Positions 17,075 to 25,415 are shown, counted from the first letter of the stretch. The stretch: 64,000 bases of DNA from Henriciella sp. (GCF_029937755.1 NZ_JAPYPG010000002.1:411648-475647); one strand, 5' to 3'. Notes: a model not told the origin generated them from the letters alone. Numbers and translations: made by a program.

Positions 17075-18103
17075 ATGCAGACCGGTTCCGTCAGCCCCGG
17101 GAGCGGCCGCAGCAGTGCGCACACCTGGGCCCTCAAGCCGGTCTTCAGTGCAAGAACAGTGGGGCTGGTGATCCTCGTCCTTCTGGTCCTGGCCTATTCA
17201 GCTCATCGCATGCAGCTGGATGACCTGGTCGGACGCCTTGCGGGAATGGCCGTGAACGCCGCCACGTCCGAAAGCGGTGATGCGGCTGCGGATCCCGGAG
17301 AGGGCGTGCTCGAACGCATGTTCCCGCTCGCAATTGCCGAGCGAACCCCCATCGACCGGATCGCCGATTTCGACCCTGAAGACTTGCCCCTGTTCGCGCA
17401 CCTCGAAACCGCTCCCGAAGAGGTCAGCACGCTTGATCCCGATACGCTGCAGATGACCACGAGGACGGTTGAAAAGACTGTACTGGTCAAGCCCGCGGGC
17501 TATCTGGTCCTCGTCATCCGCAAGATCATCGAGACGATCGAGATAGCACTCTGGGCCAGCCTCATTGCCGTGGTCATGAGCCTGCCGCTCGCCTGGCTAT
17601 CGGCGCGGAATTACTCCCCCCACTGGCTCAGCTATGTGACGGCACGATCGGGCGTTTCCTTCCTGCGCGCAGTTCCCGAGCTCATCAGCGCGCTGTTCCT
17701 GGTCCTGGCGTTCGGCTTCGGCCCCATTGCCGGGATCCTCGCGCTTGCCCTTCACAGTGCCGGCTTCCTCGGGAAGTTCTATGCCGAGGACATCGAAGCC
17801 GCCGACAAGCGTCCGCAGGAGGCCATGCGGGCCATGGGGGCGGGAAGCTTCGCCACGCTCCGCCTCGCCGTCCTGCCGCAGGTCCTGCCGAGCTACGCTG
17901 CCCTGACGCTCTATGTATTGGACCGGAACGTACGTATGGCAACCGTGATAGGCCTTGTGGGCGCCGGCGGGATTGGCCAGGAATTAAAGGGCCGTTTCGA
18001 CATGTTCCAGTATGACCGCGTCGGCACGATCTTGCTGGTCATTTTCATCACCGTACTGCTGCTGGACCAGCTCGCCGCCCATGTACGCCGAAAGCTGCTA
18101 TGA
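17075..18103 (+). CDS. phnE: PhnE-type phosphonate ABC transporter permease
   Basis: A 342-aa inner-membrane permease. One hydrophobic segment lies near residues 28-46, then a periplasmic insert of about 100 residues, then several membrane spans. The EAA-like coupling loop is EAMRAMGAGSFATLRLAVLPQVLPSY, and the typical GLVGAGGIGQELKGRFDMFQYDRV motif follows. It pairs with PhnC. The insert is characteristic of PhnE proteins, though its length has not been compared. No C-P lyase or phosphonatase gene follows. Confidence 0.9.
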   Translation: MQTGSVSPGSGRSSAHTWALKPVFSARTVGLVILVLLVLAYSAHRMQLDDLVGRLAGMAVNAATSESGDAAADPGEGVLERMFPLAIAERTPIDRIADFDPEDLPLFAHLETAPEEVSTLDPDTLQMTTRTVEKTVLVKPAGYLVLVIRKIIETIEIALWASLIAVVMSLPLAWLSARNYSPHWLSYVTARSGVSFLRAVPELISALFLVLAFGFGPIAGILALALHSAGFLGKFYAEDIEAADKRPQEAMRAMGAGSFATLRLAVLPQVLPSYAALTLYVLDRNVRMATVIGLVGAGGIGQELKGRFDMFQYDRVGTILLVIFITVLLLDQLAAHVRRKLL

Positions 18104-18233
18104 CAGTCAGGCTTCAAAAGCCCGACGCCGGACTGACGGTGGGGGCAAGTCCTGGCTCTATAGAATGGGCCGGAAATCAGTCCAATGTCTCCGCACGGGA
18201 CCCGTCGATGCGGCACGCGAATCTTCAGGTCTC

Positions 18234-18412
18234 TATTCCTATTCCCACTCGATGATGAAAGAACGAAAATTCCAATTCCAAATCAAATGGTTACAAAATA
18301 CCTGTGGAAGAATGCCGTCATCAATTCCGGCAACATCGACCCGCAGGCAACTGAATGATGCACGCTATACCATTCATAGCAGTTGGCATGATTCCTGTGC
18401 AGATGACGGTCA
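18234..18412 (+). repeat. Left copy of island-flanking direct repeat (guaA-tail att-like)
   Basis: The first 31 nt (18234-18264, starting TATTCCTATTCCCACTCG) are identical to 32869-32899 in the same orientation. Divergent similarity continues for about 140 nt, including CTGTGGAA, ATTCCGGCAA and GAATGATGCACGC. Read on the minus strand, the core encodes IIEWE-stop, close to the usual TIEWE-stop end of GMP synthase GuaA. The 3' end of guaA is a known integration site for genomic islands, so this is probably an attachment-site remnant. Confidence 0.7.
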
Positions 18413-18819
18413 TAAGCAAAGGCCCGCTTGGCTATAGCGCTTTCAGCCGTGAGCTCGGTTGCGAGCCAGAACCCCATCTGGTTCTTGTAGTAGGAACAGC
18501 GTTTTCCAGCCGGCTCGAAGAGGGGCGTTGTTTTGGAGGTCCCGTACCGACACGAATATCGTACCGGTGCCAGGAGTTGAAGCGGCTGCCCTGTCTTCGA
18601 TACACGTTCAGTGTCCGCATCCAGATAGCTCAGCTATCTCCTGAACTCGCGAATTTTGTCCAAAAGAAACCTCTCCCGTTCATGATCGGCGTTTGGCAGG
18701 AGAACCGCTTTCAACGGGCATGTCGTCGGCCGTCCCGACATGCCGGAATGGCAATTCGAACCACGGGAAGTCAAGGCTGTCCTAACCTGTATTGAAAGCA
18801 TTCAGCAGGCCCAACCGAC

Positions 18820-18833
18820 TGATCGGCATCAGA
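18820..18833. promoter_or_regulatory. Weak FNR/FixK-like site upstream of the MBL operon
   Basis: CTGAT-CGGC-ATCAG is a perfect palindrome matching TTGAT-N4-ATCAA at 8 of 10 positions. It lies 86 bp before the MBL start. It is weaker than the other five sites of the island. Confidence 0.35.
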
Positions 18834-18918
18834 ACCATCCGTATTGTCCCCCATTGCGAGGGGAGTCATGGCGTTCTCTTATCGTCGGATGTGTTCAGCC
18901 AATGCAGGATAGGTGGCA

Positions 18919-20280
18919 ATGACGGACAGGATCACGTTTCTCGGCGGTGTCGGGACAGTCACCGGCTCCAAATACCTGGTCGAGACAGAGGGGAAGCGCA
19001 TCCTTGTCGATTGCGGCCTTTTCCAGGGTTTCAAGCAACTACGCCTGCGCAACTGGAAGCCGCTTCCGGTGGACCCCGCCGAGATTGATATCGTGTTGCT
19101 GACGCATGCGCATATCGACCATTCCGGCTACATCCCGCTTCTGGTTCGCAACGGCTTCAAAGGCGCCATTCACTGCACCGAACCGACAAAAGCCCTCTGT
19201 GAAATCTTGCTGCCAGATAGCGGCCACCTACAGGAACGGGAAGCCGACTACGCCAATCGCAAGGGGTTCTCACGGCATCACCCGGCCCTGCCGCTCTACA
19301 CGCAGGCCAATGCGGAAAAGTGCCTGAAGCAGTTCCGCACCCACGATTTTTCCGAAGCCATTCCCCTGTTTGACGGGGTACACGTCACATTCAAGGGAGC
19401 CGGACACATCCTTGGCGCAGCTTCCATCATCCTGAAGACACCGCACAACACCATCATCTTTTCGGGGGACCTCGGACGATACAACTCGCCGATCATGCAT
19501 GATCCGGCGGTGGTCCGGGACGCCGATTATCTGTTACTCGAGTCAACATACGGCGACGAGACACATCCAGGCATTAATCCCGAGGAGGCGCTGGAAGCCA
19601 TCCTCAACCGGACGCTGGGCCGCGGCGGAACTGTGGTTATTCCATCCTTTGCTGTCGGCCGCGCCCAAAGCCTGCTCTTCCACATCAGCCGCCTGCAGGC
19701 CAGTCAGCGTATACCTCTTGTCCCTGTTTACCTGGACAGTCCAATGGCCATCGATGCCACCGAGCTCTTCGTTCGGTTTGCAGAAGCACACAAGCTTAGC
19801 CAGGCCGAGGCTCGCGCCGCCTGCGGGGTGGCCGACTATGTTCACAATGGCGACGAGTCACGCAAACTCGATAATGATGACACTCCGAAGATCATCATTT
19901 CGGCCAGCGGCATGGCGACGGGGGGCCGTGTTCTTCATCATCTCAAGGCCTATGCCCCCGATCCGCGCAACACCATTCTCTTCGCGGGATACCAGGCGGG
20001 GGGAACACGCGGCGCGGCCATGCTGGCAGGTGCGACGCGTATAAAGATCCACGGCGCCTATCATGCGGTTAGAGCTGAAGTGCAGAACCTGCACATGCTC
20101 TCTGCGCACGCTGACGCGGACGAACTCATGCGCTGGGCCGGAAACTTCACACAAGCGCCCAGGGAAACCTTCCTCGTACATGGGGAGCCTGCCGCGTCGG
20201 ACGCCCTGCGCTTACGGATTGCAGAAGAGCTTGGCTGGCAGGTCACCGTGCCCGAACACGGCGAAACACGAGCGCTGTGA
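18919..20280 (+). CDS. MBL-fold beta-CASP ribonuclease-like protein
   Basis: A 453-aa metallo-beta-lactamase/beta-CASP protein. It has THAHIDHSG (zinc motif HxHxDH, near 62-68), ESTYGDETH, then the beta-CASP part with SAHADADELMRW and LVHGEP. This group includes CPSF73-like and YsgA/RNase-type RNA nucleases, so it probably processes RNA. ATG 18919 is preceded by AGGTGG; a GTG two codons earlier is an alternative. Its stop overlaps the phosphorylase start, forming an operon of RNA nuclease, nucleotide phosphorylase and PRPP synthetase. Confidence 0.88.
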   Translation: MTDRITFLGGVGTVTGSKYLVETEGKRILVDCGLFQGFKQLRLRNWKPLPVDPAEIDIVLLTHAHIDHSGYIPLLVRNGFKGAIHCTEPTKALCEILLPDSGHLQEREADYANRKGFSRHHPALPLYTQANAEKCLKQFRTHDFSEAIPLFDGVHVTFKGAGHILGAASIILKTPHNTIIFSGDLGRYNSPIMHDPAVVRDADYLLLESTYGDETHPGINPEEALEAILNRTLGRGGTVVIPSFAVGRAQSLLFHISRLQASQRIPLVPVYLDSPMAIDATELFVRFAEAHKLSQAEARAACGVADYVHNGDESRKLDNDDTPKIIISASGMATGGRVLHHLKAYAPDPRNTILFAGYQAGGTRGAAMLAGATRIKIHGAYHAVRAEVQNLHMLSAHADADELMRWAGNFTQAPRETFLVHGEPAASDALRLRIAEELGWQVTVPEHGETRAL

Positions 20281-21788
20281 TGAGGCCGGACTCTGCCAAT
20301 CGCCTGCGTGCTCGCCGGCTCGGCTTGCAGAGCCAGCACGAAGCTATTGCGCTGGTGCACACGGATTGCCCGGTATGCCGCTCGGAAGGCGTCAGCGCGC
20401 ACAGCCGTGTGAGGCTGACCCACGGCGAAACCTCGATTATTGCCACGCTTTACCAGATATCTTCGGATTGGCTCTCAAGGGACTCCATCGGTCTTTCGGA
20501 GTCTGCTTGGGCAGGGCTTGGTCTCGCTGATGGAGGCGAGGTTCACGTCACACACGCGCCTCCAATTGCCTCGCTCACGCATGTGCGCCACCGCATCTTC
20601 GACGGGGGGCTGAGCGAAATACAGGTACAATCCATCGTCGCCGACATCGTGAACGGGGCCTATTCAGACATCCACCTGGCCGCGTTCGTCACCGCCATCT
20701 CTGCGCGGCCGCTCTCCAAAAACGAAGTGGTGTTCCTCACCCGCGCCATGATCGAGACGGGCGAGAGAACACAGTGGAGCGACAGCCTGGTCGCCGACAA
20801 GCATTGCGTCGGCGGCCTGCCCGGCAACCGGACAACACCAATTGTGGTCGCGATCGTGGCGGAAACCGGGCTACTCATCCCGAAGACATCTTCCCGCGCC
20901 ATTACCTCGCCGGCGGGGACAGCGGATACGATGGAGGTCATGACCCGGGTCAATCTGGACCGGGAGGAGATGTGGCGCGTTGTCGAAGAGACAAATGGAT
21001 GCTTCATCTGGGGAGACGGAGCCGGATTTAGTCCTGCCGACACGGATATCATCCGGATCGAGCGGGCCCTGAACTTCGACTCTCCCGGTGTGATGATCGC
21101 CTCCGTCCTGTCGAAGAAAATTGCGGCCGGCTCGACCCATGTCGTCATTGACATTCCCGTCGGTCCGACGGCCAAAATCCGCACGACTGCAGAGGCTGAG
21201 ATGCTCTCGCAACTCTTTCTCAAGGTCGCTGCCGCCTTCAGCCTGGAACTGCGTCTCGAGATCACCGATGGTTCGCAACCAGTGGGCCGGGGTATGGGCC
21301 CGGCGCTCGAAGCACGCGACGTTCTGGCCGTGCTGCGAAATGACGAAAATGCCCCTGCGGATTTGCGCGAAAAATCGCTACAGCTGGCTGGTGCTATCCT
21401 TGAGCTTGCGGGAAAAGCCGCTTCGGGGCGAGGCCAGGCCCTTGCCCAGGACATCCTGACAGGCGGACGGGCATGGCAACGATTTCTGATGATCTGCAAG
21501 GCGCAAGGCGGATTTCTTGAACCCCCGTCGGCGCGCCATCAACGCCCTGTGTGTGCGCCTCGTACCGGGCGTATTGGTTCTATCGACAATCGCAAGCTCG
21601 CCCGCGCCGCCAAGCTCGCCGGCGCACCGGACGACAAGGCGGCCGGCCTGGACCTCAAGGTCCGCCTTGGCGACTCTGTTCGTCAGGGTGATCCCCTTTT
21701 TGTGCTTCATACCGAGACGATTGGCGAACTCACCTATGTGCTGGACTATGTAGAAGCCAATCCAGACATCATAGAGATCACGCATTGA
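20280..21788 (+). CDS. Thymidine phosphorylase family, long AMP-phosphorylase-like form
   Basis: A 502-aa protein, longer than the roughly 440-aa DeoA. The extra N-terminal domain of about 90 residues (RARRLGLQSQHEAIALVHTDCPVC) resembles that of archaeal-type AMP phosphorylases and the related bacterial putative thymidine phosphorylases. The catalytic core has KHCVGGLPGNRTTPIVVAIVAETG and the TSSRAITSPAGTADTMEVM phosphate-binding region. It could split nucleoside 5'-monophosphates or pyrimidine nucleosides with phosphate. It starts at ATG 20280 on the stop of the MBL gene and is followed at once by a PRPP synthetase. Confidence 0.85.
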   Translation: MRPDSANRLRARRLGLQSQHEAIALVHTDCPVCRSEGVSAHSRVRLTHGETSIIATLYQISSDWLSRDSIGLSESAWAGLGLADGGEVHVTHAPPIASLTHVRHRIFDGGLSEIQVQSIVADIVNGAYSDIHLAAFVTAISARPLSKNEVVFLTRAMIETGERTQWSDSLVADKHCVGGLPGNRTTPIVVAIVAETGLLIPKTSSRAITSPAGTADTMEVMTRVNLDREEMWRVVEETNGCFIWGDGAGFSPADTDIIRIERALNFDSPGVMIASVLSKKIAAGSTHVVIDIPVGPTAKIRTTAEAEMLSQLFLKVAAAFSLELRLEITDGSQPVGRGMGPALEARDVLAVLRNDENAPADLREKSLQLAGAILELAGKAASGRGQALAQDILTGGRAWQRFLMICKAQGGFLEPPSARHQRPVCAPRTGRIGSIDNRKLARAAKLAGAPDDKAAGLDLKVRLGDSVRQGDPLFVLHTETIGELTYVLDYVEANPDIIEITH

Positions 21789-22708
21789 CCACGACGCCAC
21801 TGCTCTACGCTCTCCCCGGTTCCAGTCATCTGGCTGCGCCGCTGCGGCAAGCCATGCAAGCCGCTTGTGGCGAAGTCGACGTCCATCGATTCCCGGACGG
21901 TGAGAGCTATGTACGCTTTGTGAGTGATCCCGCCGGACAGCATGTGATCCTGTTGTCCTGCCTGAATGAGCCCGATTCCAAACTCATCCCATTGCTGCTT
22001 GCCGCGCGGACAGCGAAAGATCTCAGGGCAGCTTCAGTCGGCCTCGTCGCGCCCTACATGCCCTACCTCCGTCAGGACACGGCGTTCCAGCCCGGGGAAG
22101 CCGTCAGTGCCCGCCATATCGGCGCACTCCTGTCGGAGACATTCTCCTGGGCCGTCACACTCGACCCCCACCTGCACCGCCTTTCCGCTCTGGATGAGGT
22201 CTTCTCCATCCCGGCAGGTGTTGCCAGCGCTGCCGGCTCAGTTTCCGGCTGGGTACGGAACAATGTCGAAAACCCGATTATCTGTGGCCCGGATTCGGAA
22301 AGCGAACAGTGGGCGAGCGCGATCGCGGCAGCCTGCCAGGCCCCTTATGCCGTGTTCCGGAAAACCCGGCATGACGCGCAATCGGTCGATATTCATATCC
22401 CGGACGGACTCGACCTTGCGGGGTATGTTCCCGTGATCGTGGATGACATCGTGTCGACGGGCGGAACGATGATATCGCTCGTCTCGCAATTGCACAGACG
22501 CAACGGAGCGGCGCCTGTATGCTGTATCGTTCACGGCCTCTTCCCGGAAATCACGGGCAACAGGATTTTGCACGCAGGCGCCCGCCAGTTGGTGACGACC
22601 AACTCCATCCGCCACAAGACCAACGCGATCGATATCTCCATGCCACTGGCAACCACATCGGCAGAGACGCTTGACCATTATCTGAGCGGCGACCGCAATT
22701 CCCGCTGA
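21785..22708 (+). CDS. prs: Ribose-phosphate pyrophosphokinase (PRPP synthetase) family
   Basis: A 307-aa phosphoribosyltransferase-fold protein with RFPDGESYVRF (about 37-47), LVAPYMPYLRQDTAF, DPHLHR and the PRPP-binding loop VIVDDIVSTGGTM (near 217-229). It probably makes PRPP, or works backwards from it. It starts at TTG 21785, overlapping the phosphorylase stop (TTGA), so the two are translationally coupled. It is more divergent than a housekeeping Prs and is probably an island-specific second copy, which the window cannot prove. Confidence 0.82.
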   Translation: MTTTPLLYALPGSSHLAAPLRQAMQAACGEVDVHRFPDGESYVRFVSDPAGQHVILLSCLNEPDSKLIPLLLAARTAKDLRAASVGLVAPYMPYLRQDTAFQPGEAVSARHIGALLSETFSWAVTLDPHLHRLSALDEVFSIPAGVASAAGSVSGWVRNNVENPIICGPDSESEQWASAIAAACQAPYAVFRKTRHDAQSVDIHIPDGLDLAGYVPVIVDDIVSTGGTMISLVSQLHRRNGAAPVCCIVHGLFPEITGNRILHAGARQLVTTNSIRHKTNAIDISMPLATTSAETLDHYLSGDRNSR

Positions 22709-22757
22709 GACCATGCTTGCACTGCACCCCACCCCGCATCGCGACCCCTCGCGAGAA

Positions 22758-22771
22758 TTGAGAGAGATCAA
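22758..22771. promoter_or_regulatory. FNR/FixK-type site upstream of lipoprotein gene
   Basis: TTGAG-AGAG-ATCAA matches TTGAT-N4-ATCAA at 9 of 10 positions. It lies 91 bp before the lipoprotein ATG at 22863. Confidence 0.55.
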
Positions 22772-22862
22772 GGAGCGGCACCGATACTGCCCGCAGACTG
22801 TTTTCAGGCTCGAAACAGGCAACCATTCCATGACGCGTAGAAGAGAACCAGGAACGAGCAGA

Positions 22863-23402
22863 ATGAGGTCATCCTTCCGTCAGGGGCTGCAGGGATTGGC
22901 GCTGGCCGCTTTCATGTCAGTGACGGCCTGTCAGACATTGGATCCCACGCCGTACCAGGCCCGCGCCGAGGGCAACGGATATAGCGAAACTGCGCTTGGC
23001 GAGGGAATTTACCGGGTCAGCTTCGAAGGCAACACGTCCACACCCTACCAGACGGTGGAAGACTACCTGCTCTACCGTGCCGCCGAATTGGCACGCGAAA
23101 ACGGAGCCCAGACGTTTACCATCCTTCGCAATGACCAACCGTCCACCTTCGTTGAAAGCCGGCCGGAGCACACAGTCTGCCACTACTCTCCCGCTGATTT
23201 TTCCGAGTTCGTCTTCTACCCCAATGAAACGGAGAGCAAGACAGTCGAGCCGCCGAAGACAAGTTACGAAGCCTATATCGACGTGAAGCTGGGTAAACCG
23301 CCAGCTGGTGCCGCCGATGCGCAGGTCTTCCGGACCGACGAAACGCTTCAATACCTTGCGCCATGCATATCCGGCGCTGGGCAGCAAGGAATCCCGGGAT
23401 GA
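22863..23402 (+). CDS. CC0125/CC1285-family lipoprotein
   Basis: A 179-aa lipoprotein. The start at 22863 has AGGA about 9 nt upstream and gives a compact signal (MRSSFRQGLQGLALAAFMSV) ending in the lipobox VTAC, with the lipidated Cys near residue 24. The mature part has GNGYSETALGEGIYRVSFEGN and TVEDYLLYRAAELARENG, which recall Caulobacter CC0125/CC1285 lipoproteins of unknown role. Its stop overlaps the ATG of the decayed gene after it. An FNR-type box precedes it. Confidence 0.8.
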   Translation: MRSSFRQGLQGLALAAFMSVTACQTLDPTPYQARAEGNGYSETALGEGIYRVSFEGNTSTPYQTVEDYLLYRAAELARENGAQTFTILRNDQPSTFVESRPEHTVCHYSPADFSEFVFYPNETESKTVEPPKTSYEAYIDVKLGKPPAGAADAQVFRTDETLQYLAPCISGAGQQGIPG

Positions 23403-23675
23403 AGTCCTATCCTCAGATGCAGATGGATCTCGAATCCGGTCTGGAAACCTATGCCGGTGACATGCCGAAACTGATGGAGGCCTTTACCGGTGTCCTTGAT
23501 GAGGCAACCGCTCCGCGAGGCTGGCGCCGGGCGAAGCGAGATTGCCGAAGTGCTGAGTGTGGCTGTTCTCATGGGCAGCGGCCCGGCCCTCGCCTATTCC
23601 GTCGCCGCGATGTAGGCCTTTGAGCAGTTCGAGACTGCCGATGCCATCCGCAAGTCCCCGTCGAAATCCCGCTAG
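23399..23675 (+). pseudogene. Decayed AhpD/carboxymuconolactone decarboxylase-like gene
   Basis: The start codon overlaps the lipoprotein stop (ATGA). The first about 38 residues (MKSYPQMQMDLESGL... then AFTGVLDEAT) match the beginning of short CMD-family proteins. A frame change follows, and another frame reads EIAEVLSVAVLMGSGPALAY, then a TAG, then AFEQFE, matching the C-terminal third. The middle part carrying the usual CxxC active site is missing. It is therefore an inactive remnant with an internal deletion, a frameshift and a stop. Confidence 0.7.
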
Positions 23676-23690
23676 CCCTTAACTAGCGGG
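23668..23690. terminator. Hairpin between convergent genes
   Basis: Eight-bp perfect arms CCCGCTAG / CTAGCGGG around a 7-nt loop, overlapping the stop of the decayed CMD gene and that of the convergent host-attachment gene. Probably a bidirectional transcript end, although no U-tract follows. Confidence 0.45.
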
Positions 23691-24128
23691 GGACCACTCA
23701 GAAATGGCCCTTTCCAAGTCGGGCAGCGGCTGTTTGAGCAAGTCGCGCGGAATTTCGGCCATGAGCGCCTTGCGGATTGTCTCGTCATACTGCGCGCGTA
23801 ATTCACCCAGAGTATCCGGATCAGCCACGATGACGAGATGGCGCATTTCGTCATCGTGCGCCATCCGACGAAGCCTTTTCATCAGATCCTTCCCGAAACT
23901 CTGCTCGGTTCGTTCGTGAAGGTCGGCCGCTTCTGGACTTCCGCCTCCCGGTCTGACCCCCGGAAAACGGCCGGGCTTTTCGCGCACCAGCGCTCGCGTC
24001 GGTGGAACGGGCTGGGCTGCGTGTAACAGATGGCGCAGATTGATAAGGTTCTCATCGCCGCGATTGACGAGGAGCAGGTATCGCCCGCCATCGGCCAGAG
24101 CCACGATTGTACCGGTTGGAAGTCTCAT
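23679..24128 (-). CDS. Host attachment family protein
   Basis: A 149-aa protein of the host-attachment (eRF1-like baeRF) family. It starts with MRLPTGTIVALADGGRYLLLVNRGDE, has an acidic and Arg-rich linker, and a second half with LVIVADPDTLGELRAQYDETIRKALMAEIPRDLLKQPLPDLE. Members were linked to plant attachment in Agrobacterium but are widespread, and their biochemical role is unclear. It diverges from the BON gene; one FNR-type box lies midway between them and could serve both. Confidence 0.82.
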   Translation of the reverse strand: MRLPTGTIVALADGGRYLLLVNRGDENLINLRHLLHAAQPVPPTRALVREKPGRFPGVRPGGGSPEAADLHERTEQSFGKDLMKRLRRMAHDDEMRHLVIVADPDTLGELRAQYDETIRKALMAEIPRDLLKQPLPDLERAISEWSPAS

Positions 24129-24187
24129 CTCATCTCCTGCGCAAAATCACCCGTTGCAGTTCCTAGACGCCGGCGCATGTGGGCGAG

Positions 24188-24201
24188 TTGACCCCGATCA
24201 A
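24188..24201. promoter_or_regulatory. FNR/FixK-type site between host-attachment and BON genes
   Basis: TTGAC-CCCG-ATCAA matches TTGAT-N4-ATCAA at 9 of 10 positions. It lies 59 bp from the minus-strand start at 24128 and 67 bp from the plus-strand start at 24269, so it could control both. Confidence 0.6.
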
Positions 24202-24268
24202 AGCGCAGTTCCTGTTGTCGCCTACCCTCACGACTGCGCCCTTTGCGGCGCTGCAATGGAGAGCAATC

Positions 24269-24916
24269 ATGAGTGACAAGACAATACGCGACAGGATCCT
24301 CGCCGAACTCGACTGGGATCCGAGCATCGAAGCGACGGATATTGGTGTCGCCATCGAGGATGGTGTTGTGACGCTGACCGGCCATGTGGCCACCTATGCC
24401 GAGAAGATGTCGGTGGAATCCGCTGTCAAACGGGTGAAAGGCGTCCGCGCCATCGCCCAGGAGGTCGAAATCCGCACGAGCCTTTCAAGCAAGATGACAG
24501 ACGACCAGATCGCCAAGCGGGCGGCCGACGTCATTGACTGGGACGTCACCATCCCGCGCGGCAAGGTCACCATCAAGGTCCAGAATGGCTATGTGACCCT
24601 GTCCGGTGAGGTCGACTGGCAATACCAGCGTCGGCACGCGGAAGAAGCCGTACGCACGCTGACGGGCGTACGCGGTATCAACAATACGATCGCGTTGAAA
24701 GCGCGCGTCTCGGTGCCCGACATCCAGAAACGTATCGAAAGCGCCCTGCAGCGCAATGCGGCCCTTGAAGCCAAAGCCATCAAGGTTTCCGTTGCCGACG
24801 GTCGGGTAACCCTTGAAGGCGAGGTCGATGACTGGACCGAACGCGAAGCAGTCGAGACAGCCGTCTGGGCTGCACCGGGCGTGACGACTGTCGTGGATCA
24901 CCTGCGTATCCATTAG
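24269..24916 (+). CDS. Triple BON-domain protein
   Basis: A 215-aa protein with three BON repeats (about 5-72, 78-147 and 148-214). Each shows the pattern IRDRILAELDWDP or equivalent, a GVVTLTGHV strand and a GVR/GVT turn. It has no signal peptide, so it is probably cytoplasmic, unlike periplasmic OsmY. BON domains bind membranes or phospholipid in some proteins and are typical of stress clusters. The start at 24269 has GGAGAG 6 nt upstream. It ends just before a perfect bidirectional terminator. Confidence 0.88.
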   Translation: MSDKTIRDRILAELDWDPSIEATDIGVAIEDGVVTLTGHVATYAEKMSVESAVKRVKGVRAIAQEVEIRTSLSSKMTDDQIAKRAADVIDWDVTIPRGKVTIKVQNGYVTLSGEVDWQYQRRHAEEAVRTLTGVRGINNTIALKARVSVPDIQKRIESALQRNAALEAKAIKVSVADGRVTLEGEVDDWTEREAVETAVWAAPGVTTVVDHLRIH

Positions 24917-24923
24917 AAAAAAG

Positions 24924-24946
24924 GACGGGCCTCGATGAGGCCCGTC
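24924..24946. terminator. Bidirectional Rho-independent terminator
   Basis: Perfect 10-bp stem GACGGGCCTC / GAGGCCCGTC with a GAT loop. The minus strand continues into a run of six T, so it ends the convergent phasin-like transcript strongly. On the plus strand a mixed CTTCGTTT tail follows the BON gene. Confidence 0.85.
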
Positions 24947-24969
24947 TTCGTTTCCGTCCGGACCTGGGT

Positions 24970-25356
24970 TCAGGCGGCCTTCTTGTGCTTGCCTTTTTTC
25001 GAGTGGCCGCCCTCGTCAGCCGTCCCACCCGCCTCTTCTTCGTGCTCCTGCTCTTCGTGGCGCGCATGCAGTGTGCTCAGCAAGCCGATGATCGCCGCGC
25101 TGGCCACAACAACCGAGGCAGCCGTCGCTACAGGATGCTCCTTGATTTCCTTCTGCGCGCCCTGGGCGATTTCCACCGATTGCTTTTTCGCCTCTTCCAA
25201 CAAGGTCGTAGCCGCCTGTATAAGCGCGGCAGATGCGGCCATCATCGTGTGCTGCACCTGCTCTCCCGTATGCTCTGTCAGCGCGCCGAGATTTTTCAGC
25301 GTCTCGGTGAGCGCATTGTGCACCACGGCGGTCGATTGATTATTTGCCTTCGTCAT
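24970..25356 (-). CDS. Phasin-like protein with membrane-anchor-like segment
   Basis: A 128-aa protein. Long amphipathic helices (NALTETLKNLGALTEHTGEQ and AALIQAATTLLEEAKKQ) are phasin-like. An alanine/valine-rich hydrophobic stretch follows (TAASVVVASAAIIGLLS, about 78-94), then a charged Glu/His/Lys tail. The hydrophobic stretch recalls ElaB/DUF883-type anchors rather than a classical phasin. It may coat PHA granules or bind the membrane. It diverges from the Crp/FNR gene, with an FNR-type box between them. Confidence 0.7.
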   Translation of the reverse strand: MTKANNQSTAVVHNALTETLKNLGALTEHTGEQVQHTMMAASAALIQAATTLLEEAKKQSVEIAQGAQKEIKEHPVATAASVVVASAAIIGLLSTLHARHEEQEHEEEAGGTADEGGHSKKGKHKKAA

Positions 25357-25415
25357 GTCCTTGGACCCTCCTCTGGTATCCGGAAGGAATCATGGCCGGG
25401 CAAAAGTGGACGGCC

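Larger units (their letters stand above)
18104..18918. other. Long intergenic region at the left edge of the island
   Basis: About 815 bp with no gene I can support. It contains the left repeat (18234-18412), a 9-bp hairpin (GGCATGTCG at 18717-18725 with its complement at 18736-18744) and an FNR-like palindrome at 18820. The frames between look random or decayed, as expected for an old integration junction. Confidence 0.6.

Noticed and set aside
18355-18795. 146-aa open frame in the region after the left repeat
   Set aside because: Begins inside the repeat, has no ribosome-binding site, and its composition is not protein-like.
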